Assembly (NCBI GenBank): GCA_003148945.1
Contig: QGGY01000002.1
Coordinates: 310,001-374,000, forward strand
From: Murimonas intestini
GTDB lineage: Bacteria; Bacillota; Clostridia; Lachnospirales; Lachnospiraceae
Direction of reading: 5' to 3'
Length of the DNA stretch: 64,000 nt
Shown: positions 58,954-64,000 of the stretch, one piece after another
How the letters are laid out: every line of letters starts with the position of its first letter
How positions within the stretch are numbered: position 1 is the first letter of the stretch
Program-made: the position numbers and the translations under genes
The notes under the pieces: generated by a model
Told to the model about the DNA's origin: nothing
Seen by the model: only the letters and a program-made list of their open reading frames with translations
The model's database searches: none

Positions 58954-60306
58954 TTACTTTGAATTATACTGGGATTTAACTTCCCGGATCATATTTTTAT
59001 ACCACAGTGCACTATCCTTACACGTCCTCTTCTGAGTCTCAAAATCTGTATGGACAAGCCCGTATCTGGCATTAAATCCGCCTGACCATTCCCAGTTATC
59101 CAGCAGTGACCAGGCATAATATCCTCTGATATCGATTCCATCTTCAATCGCCTTCTTGATCCATTCCAAAAAGCCGTTTATATACTGTATACGCTGTGCG
59201 TCATGAATACTGCCGTCTTCCCGGATTTCTTCCGTGCAGTTATATGTCCCGTTTTCCGTCACATAAATGGGAATGTCAAGCTTGTATTCATCTTTTAAAA
59301 TATGTGCGGCATCATATACTGCTTTGGAATAATATTCCGCACCATTATCCATGTAATTGCCGCCGATAAATTCTTTTTTCTGCTTTTTAAGGAGCTCAGG
59401 GTCCGCACAGTCCACCACACGGTTATAGCAGTTAAGGCCGAAGAAATCCAGTTTCTGGTTGATCTTCTCCATATCACCTGGCATCATCTGCGGCATACAA
59501 TTATTTTCTTTCATATAAGCCAGCAGCCCTTCAGAATAGCATCCGCAAAAAATCGGGTTCAGATAAGACCTGTAAGATTTTTCATTTTCCAGTTCCGCCA
59601 GTTTTTTGTCCCCTTCATGGTCCGCTCTCAGCGGATGATGGTTCCAGATATCCACAACGATCCCAATTTCTGCGTTTGACAGGTTTTCTTCCCTGAACCT
59701 GCGCACCCCTTCCCCATGTGATAATAAAACATGATGGTTCGCCTGACGTCCGTACTGTTCATTTTTACGTCCCGGAGCAAAAAATCCTGCCGCATAGCCT
59801 ACATAAGTCGCAATTGGTTCATTAATGGTGGCCCACAGAGGAATGCTGTCCCCAAATTCTCTGAATAATAAAGAGGCATACTCCCCATACCAGTTTATAA
59901 TGTCCCTGTTCAGCCAGCCGCCCTCTCTTTCCAGCTCATAGGGAAGGTCCCAATGATATATGGTTGCATTTGGCATGATCTCCTGCCGGTGCAGCTCGTC
60001 TATCATCCGTTTATAGTAATCCAGCCCCTTCTGGTTCACCTTCCCTTTTCCATCCGGCAGTATCCTGGACCATGAAAAAGAAAAGCGGTAAGATTCTATA
60101 TTTAATTCTTTCATCAGCCGGATATCTTCCTTCCACCTGTGATACATATCACATGTAGTATCCGGTGTCGTATTGTCAGCAATTGTCCCCGGTATCCTTG
60201 CAAATACATCCCATATGGACAGTCCCTTACCGTCCTCCAGCGCTGCCCCCTCTACCTGGGGCGCACTTGTAGCCACCCCGAAAACAAAATCCTTTTTGAA
60301 TTTCAT
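58954..60306 (-). CDS. Beta-glucosidase, GH1 family
   Basis: A 450-residue GH1 enzyme without a signal peptide. The catalytic acid/base Glu is in ATINEPIATYVG and the nucleophile Glu in YVTENGTYNCTEE; the N-terminal FVFGVATSAPQVEGA is the family start. GH1 enzymes split beta-glucosides or phospho-beta-glucosides; the absence of a PTS gene nearby favours a plain beta-glucosidase. The start at 60306 follows GGAGAAGAAAG. The gene overlaps the hydrolase gene upstream by 4 bases, so it is translationally coupled, with the large glycosidase before it. Plant beta-glucosides are plausible substrates. Confidence 0.93.
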   Translation of the reverse strand: MKFKKDFVFGVATSAPQVEGAALEDGKGLSIWDVFARIPGTIADNTTPDTTCDMYHRWKEDIRLMKELNIESYRFSFSWSRILPDGKGKVNQKGLDYYKRMIDELHRQEIMPNATIYHWDLPYELEREGGWLNRDIINWYGEYASLLFREFGDSIPLWATINEPIATYVGYAAGFFAPGRKNEQYGRQANHHVLLSHGEGVRRFREENLSNAEIGIVVDIWNHHPLRADHEGDKKLAELENEKSYRSYLNPIFCGCYSEGLLAYMKENNCMPQMMPGDMEKINQKLDFFGLNCYNRVVDCADPELLKKQKKEFIGGNYMDNGAEYYSKAVYDAAHILKDEYKLDIPIYVTENGTYNCTEEIREDGSIHDAQRIQYINGFLEWIKKAIEDGIDIRGYYAWSLLDNWEWSGGFNARYGLVHTDFETQKRTCKDSALWYKNMIREVKSQYNSK

Positions 60307-61151
60307 ACTTCTTTCTTCTCCTTCCATATGCGCTCTTTACTGTAGATCACATTGCCACATTTTCCATCCAGTCTCTCAAACCTCTCATTGCATTTCTTTG
60401 CCACACAGGCCTTCATCCCCATAAATTCAAATGGCACATCATCCGTTTTCCTTTCCATAATATCACCGCATAAAGCAGCCATATTTTCCAGAATGTCACA
60501 GCCTGTCTCCATCACCTGATGTGAAATAAATACCCTGTCATACCTCCCTTTTGTTTTCTCCGCCACCGCCACAGTAGTATCCCGATATTCCTCAACAGGA
60601 CTTGATTCCGGTGCGAACAGGAATGTAGAATTATTGCAGGCATCTCCCAGGATCAGGATTTTTTCCTCTCTGATCAGAAAGCACATACTTCCCTGTGTAT
60701 GCCCCGGATATGAGACTGCCACAATGTGGATACCGCCAAGGTCAAGCACCATGCCGTCTTCCAGATCCAGAAATTCTTTTTCAGGCATGGGAGGAACAAA
60801 GTCTTCTTCCCTGATCTGTGAGAAAATTTCCGGCGAAAGGCCTGCCTCCATATATCCTTTGCGCTCCGGTAAAGGAGACATCGCCTTATACAATTCCACG
60901 TCCTTATTATTCATGTATACCCTGTCAAATTCCGGCGCTCCCAGGGCATGGTCGATGTGGCCATGTGTCAGCAGGACGTTCAGGGGCTTTTGTGTCAGGG
61001 CAGTGACAAGTTCCTTAAGCTGCCCTACCCCAAGGCAGGTATCAATCAGCGCCGCTTCTTCCTCACCTTCTATCAGGTACAGGATTTCTCCCGTCAGGCT
61101 GCGGATCGCAGTAATATGTTCATTTACCTTCTCTGTATTGTAATAATCCAT
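60303..61151 (-). CDS. Metallo-beta-lactamase-fold hydrolase
   Basis: A 282-residue protein with the zinc motif LTHGHIDHALG (His63, His65, Asp67, His68) and the later GGIHIVAVSYPGHTQGSMC with a third His. Such enzymes hydrolyse thioesters, lactones or phosphodiesters, among others. It is embedded between a GH106-like and a GH1 gene: it overlaps GH1 by 4 bases and follows the large glycosidase by 15 bases. A role in hydrolysing an ester, lactone or thioester of the released aglycone or sugar is plausible but unproven. Confidence 0.9.
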   Translation of the reverse strand: MDYYNTEKVNEHITAIRSLTGEILYLIEGEEEAALIDTCLGVGQLKELVTALTQKPLNVLLTHGHIDHALGAPEFDRVYMNNKDVELYKAMSPLPERKGYMEAGLSPEIFSQIREEDFVPPMPEKEFLDLEDGMVLDLGGIHIVAVSYPGHTQGSMCFLIREEKILILGDACNNSTFLFAPESSPVEEYRDTTVAVAEKTKGRYDRVFISHQVMETGCDILENMAALCGDIMERKTDDVPFEFMGMKACVAKKCNERFERLDGKCGNVIYSKERIWKEKKEV

Positions 61152-61164
61152 TTCTTCCCTCCCG

Positions 61165-61191
61165 AATCATATTCTCACGGTCTGTGCAGAC
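61165..61191 (-). repeat. Dispersed hairpin repeat fragment, copy E
   Basis: Carries the CTGTCTGCACAGACCGTGAG piece of the repeat on the minus strand, overlapping the last codons of the large glycosidase, so the repeat seems to have contributed the end of that reading frame. Confidence 0.5.
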
Positions 61192-63926
61192 AGCAGCAAA
61201 ACTTTACCTACTATCCCCGCAGGAGACAATGGCGCCGGAACTCCCATTCCTGCCACATCCGCACCCATGGCTGCCGCTTTCCTCTCCAGGGTAGTCGCCA
61301 CCTCTATGGCTAGTGTAACTTCTCCGTCCAGATTCCCCAGCTCATAGTAATATGGCTGTGCAGTGCGCATACCCACAGATTTTCCGTTCACAAATACTTC
61401 TGCTGATTCATAGGCATCCTCTATCCTGAGGACTGCCGATTTTAAATTATCTGTATATATCTTCGTTTCATACCGGTAGAAGCCTGAAAATTCAGGGTGG
61501 AGCCTGGCCATCCCTTCCGTCAGTTCTGCCTTCTCCTCCCCAAAAAACTCCGGATAAGATTTAGCTTCACATCTGGAAACTGTAAAGTCCGTCAGCTCTG
61601 TTGCCTGAACCAGCTCTTCTACTGCCTCCGGGCTATCGCCCCCCGGCTTCTTCACATCTTCAGCCCTGCCTCCTGCTGCTTCACGCCCTTCGTTCCTTCC
61701 TCCCAGGACATCCATCCCCCCGGACACTGTCAATACAAGCATCTCCAGAGGCGCCAGCTTCACATAGACTTTTGTCCCCTCTTCTATCTCCCTTGTCTTT
61801 ACAGGAAGCAGGCGGTTATCCCACCCATCATAAGCTGCCAGGCTGCCTTTTACGGGCAGCGTCACCCACTGGCTGAACTCATTTCCTGCATCTTCATTTA
61901 AAATAAGATAAATATCTCCGCCATTCTCGTAATGATAGACTGTCAGATAACGTGCCTTTGGCTCTGTCTTGGCAGTCCTGAGAGGAAACTGTGCAAACTG
62001 GCCTGCAAGCTCTTTTACCGGAACTACTGTACAGCCTGAAAGCTTCTCTGTCATATCTCTGCTCATATCCGGCGCCGCATCGCTTATCCCCTCCGGCAGG
62101 CGTCCAGTAAAGATCACGGGGAATCCCTGCCCCTGAGCCTTTATGGCAAATTCCGCAGCCGCCCTTGTTATAAACCGGGAGCCTGAGATCACCAGCGCTC
62201 TCAGCTCTGTACCATTCACTCTCAGTATTTTCTCCTTCTCATCAAAAGAAGCGTTGTATAGATCAGGTTCAGCGAACACATCAGAAGGAATCAGCAGAAA
62301 ATTGATCTGGTTCTCTGTCAGGTATCTGCAGGCATGTATGTTGCTCTCATATTCCCCTGCCCACTGGCTCTCCCCATGGTAAAGAAGCGCCACCTTCGCA
62401 CAGTCTGTGCCGCCGTCGATCAGATGGCAGATGCGGTTCGTATAAGCCATCAGCGCCCCAAAAGCACGATACTGGGGATTCTCACCATGTGCATAAAAAT
62501 GAGGCGGACAGTCCGGGTCAGGAAACGCTTTCGGAGAAAACGCATGGGGGACAAAACGGTTTACGCCCCTAGCCAGAAAATGATCCATCAGATATTTCTC
62601 TGTGCGCACTCCCAGCCTCCATCCATATGCCCCAAAGTTTTCACACATACAGCGCCCTTTTTTCTTAGGATCTACAGCAGCCGCAGAGGCCCCCATCCTT
62701 CCCAGCATATAGTGATAAAATCCCGCATCATCCTGGCACATCTGCGGCTGTCTTCTCGGTGCATCCTGTGCTCCGGGCACTACCTGGCCGCCGATATTAT
62801 CAATGCCCGCCATATGCTGGCCGGATAAGCCCCTGAAAAAATGCCCCATACTTGGTCCCAGATTTGCATTAGAATCACAATCCTCCAGCATATGACCTAT
62901 ATATTCTGTCCCATGCTCCTGACACCATTCTCCCAGCTGGTTTGAAAAACACTCAGACACCAGCCTGCTGACCGCATTCATATATGCAATGCGCATCCTG
63001 GCCGTCAGATGAGTATCTGCATCCTGGCTCCACAGACAGTTCAGATGAGATCTCCATCCGTCATCCCCATATTCCCGTGTAAAGGCCTTTTCCATTTCTT
63101 TTGACCAGGAAAGCGGCATATCCGGTTTCCCTATCAGGTCACCAGCCGTATATCCCGGGGTATTTCCAATTGGCGGCTCGTCACTGAAAAAACCTGCTAT
63201 CACATTTCCAAAATATTTCCCGTATCTTCTATAATGGGGTTCATAGACAGCGTCTATCAGCAGACGGCAGGAGTCCCTGTCCAGAAAATTTATATAGTCA
63301 TTCCGTCCTTTTGCATCTCTTGTCAGATAGATTATGTAAATCTTCCAATATCCTTCCGGCACATCCCATATCAGTCTACTGCCTTTTATATCCTCTGTCA
63401 AATCAACTGTCTCTCCCTCTGCGCCGCCCTCCAGGATGCGGGACGCAAGGACACGAAACAGCCGGTCATCATTAAATTTTCTGATTCCCTCCGGCTCGGG
63501 AGGCATCCATGGCGGTGCCGGCTGCGGCCTGGCATAGGCCGCCACGTCAATTTCCATTTCCTTCCTGGGCCCCCAGGATCCTAATGTATTATAATCCAGA
63601 TACTGGTGGCAGTACATGGCATCTGCATTTACGACTGCACCGGCAGCATACCCGGTGGGAAAATGCTGGTCATCCAGGATCCATACGCGCATATTTCTCT
63701 TTACCGCTTCATCCAGAATGATGTCCATGTCTCTCCACCACCCGGGTCCTGCAAAATCAGGATGAGGACGGCTCTCCACACATACCTCATCTATATTAGA
63801 TTCCTTGATCGCTTTCATATATTCTCTTAATACGGCTTCCTCTTCCCCATGCTGCCAGAAAAAAGGCAGAATATAATTTCCGCCCTTATTCTCTAATAAT
63901 TGTGTAACCCTTTCTCTCAGGTCCAT
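61167..63926 (-). CDS. Large GH106-like glycoside hydrolase (alpha-L-rhamnosidase-type)
   Basis: About 919 residues, no signal peptide. The N-terminal TIM-barrel (IPFFWQHGEEEAVLREYM-like start, WILDDQHFPTGYAAGAV) and the large middle domain with TEYIGHMLEDCDSNANLG and AGIDNIGGQVVPGAQDAPRR resemble the GH106-type alpha-L-rhamnosidase group; a C-terminal beta-sandwich (VFVNGKSVGMRTAQPYYYEL) follows. This family releases L-rhamnose from plant glycosides and polysaccharides. The start at 63926 follows GGAGAG. It is directly downstream of a sugar ABC permease and upstream of MBL and GH1 genes, in one operon. The exact linkage is uncertain. Confidence 0.8.
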   Translation of the reverse strand: MDLRERVTQLLENKGGNYILPFFWQHGEEEAVLREYMKAIKESNIDEVCVESRPHPDFAGPGWWRDMDIILDEAVKRNMRVWILDDQHFPTGYAAGAVVNADAMYCHQYLDYNTLGSWGPRKEMEIDVAAYARPQPAPPWMPPEPEGIRKFNDDRLFRVLASRILEGGAEGETVDLTEDIKGSRLIWDVPEGYWKIYIIYLTRDAKGRNDYINFLDRDSCRLLIDAVYEPHYRRYGKYFGNVIAGFFSDEPPIGNTPGYTAGDLIGKPDMPLSWSKEMEKAFTREYGDDGWRSHLNCLWSQDADTHLTARMRIAYMNAVSRLVSECFSNQLGEWCQEHGTEYIGHMLEDCDSNANLGPSMGHFFRGLSGQHMAGIDNIGGQVVPGAQDAPRRQPQMCQDDAGFYHYMLGRMGASAAAVDPKKKGRCMCENFGAYGWRLGVRTEKYLMDHFLARGVNRFVPHAFSPKAFPDPDCPPHFYAHGENPQYRAFGALMAYTNRICHLIDGGTDCAKVALLYHGESQWAGEYESNIHACRYLTENQINFLLIPSDVFAEPDLYNASFDEKEKILRVNGTELRALVISGSRFITRAAAEFAIKAQGQGFPVIFTGRLPEGISDAAPDMSRDMTEKLSGCTVVPVKELAGQFAQFPLRTAKTEPKARYLTVYHYENGGDIYLILNEDAGNEFSQWVTLPVKGSLAAYDGWDNRLLPVKTREIEEGTKVYVKLAPLEMLVLTVSGGMDVLGGRNEGREAAGGRAEDVKKPGGDSPEAVEELVQATELTDFTVSRCEAKSYPEFFGEEKAELTEGMARLHPEFSGFYRYETKIYTDNLKSAVLRIEDAYESAEVFVNGKSVGMRTAQPYYYELGNLDGEVTLAIEVATTLERKAAAMGADVAGMGVPAPLSPAGIVGKVLLLSAQTVRI

Positions 63927-63937
63927 AATCTCTCCTC

Positions 63938-64000
63938 TCATTCTTTCACCCCGCCCAGTGTGATTCCTTTTACAAAGTACTTCTGGAAAAACGGGTAAGC
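63938..64000 (-). CDS. Sugar ABC transporter permease, LplC-type (C-terminal end)
   Basis: Only the last 20 codons are in the window: AYPFFQKYFVKGITLGGVKE, ending at the TGA at 63938-63940. This is the hallmark C-terminus of LplC-type CUT1 permeases. It is the upstream partner of the large glycosidase gene (12-base gap), so the glycosidase operon probably imports oligosaccharides with this permease. Confidence 0.9.
   Translation of the reverse strand, partial: AYPFFQKYFVKGITLGGVKE

Noticed and set aside
60634-61143. 169-codon plus-strand frame
   Set aside because: It is antisense to the metallo-beta-lactamase-fold gene, which has clear zinc motifs.

Overview
The window looks like a chromosome segment of an anaerobic, gut-type Clostridia, most likely Lachnospiraceae (Blautia/Hungatella-like). 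The reasons are moderate GC, strong AGGAGG ribosome sites, a glycyl-radical enzyme, several [4Fe-4S] flavoproteins, CUT1 and LplBC-type sugar transporters with YesM/YesN regulators, and GntP, OFA and CdaR/PucR proteins. The assignment rests on gene content only. I see no rRNA, tRNA, CRISPR array, prophage or complete insertion sequence.

Layout. 1-1.1 kb: the end of a sugar ABC transporter. 1.2-5 kb: small accessory genes with two decayed genes (a DUF4143-type ATPase tail and a DUF3786 gene). 5.2-8.9 kb: a glycerate module (CdaR regulator, glycerate kinase, GntP permease). 9-16.6 kb: an HxlR/flavin-reductase pair, a GHKL kinase facing a LytTR regulator, dapA, a GDSL esterase and a GNAT enzyme. 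16.6-25 kb: two two-component systems around a MacB/FtsX-type ABC exporter, with a previously uncalled 53-residue lipoprotein gene. 25.2-28.8 kb: three flavin/ferredoxin hybrid proteins, a HIT protein and an ArsR regulator. 29-36.6 kb: a glycyl-radical enzyme locus (carboxylate permease, URO-D protein, PucR regulator, glycyl-radical enzyme, activase). 36.7-46.5 kb: a glycoside-uptake locus (GH29, solute-binding protein, two permeases, YesM/YesN, FGGY kinase). 46.8-55.6 kb: a second URO-D gene and a six-gene operon of OFA permease, EtfA with ferredoxin domain, EtfB, acyl-CoA dehydrogenase, acyl-CoA ligase and CoA-transferase. 56-57.2 kb: a decayed DUF3791/DUF3990 toxin-like locus and repeats. 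57.2-64 kb: a repeat-rich lipoprotein, then GH1, a metallo-beta-lactamase-fold hydrolase, a large GH106-like glycosidase and the end of another sugar permease.

The strongest discovery candidates are two metabolic modules. The 48-55.6 kb operon has the same gene set and order (CoA-transferase, CoA-ligase, acyl-CoA dehydrogenase, EtfB, EtfA with two N-terminal [4Fe-4S] motifs) that I recall for the caffeate-respiration carABCDE operon of Acetobacterium woodii. It is therefore a good candidate for electron-bifurcating reduction of an enoate such as a plant phenylpropanoid. The 29-36.6 kb locus encodes a glycyl-radical enzyme whose active-site triplet reads Cys-Val-Asp where the characterised eliminases and decarboxylases have Cys-Val-Glu, paired with a URO-D protein and a carboxylate permease. 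Each module contains a URO-D-fold protein with the same HCCGK motif and its own transporter. The flanking glycosidase loci would fit a lifestyle of stripping sugars from plant glycosides and then using the aglycones, but that link is inference.

The window also carries a dispersed hairpin repeat placed just behind minus-strand genes, and a hairpin that hides the ribosome-binding site of the GHKL kinase gene.
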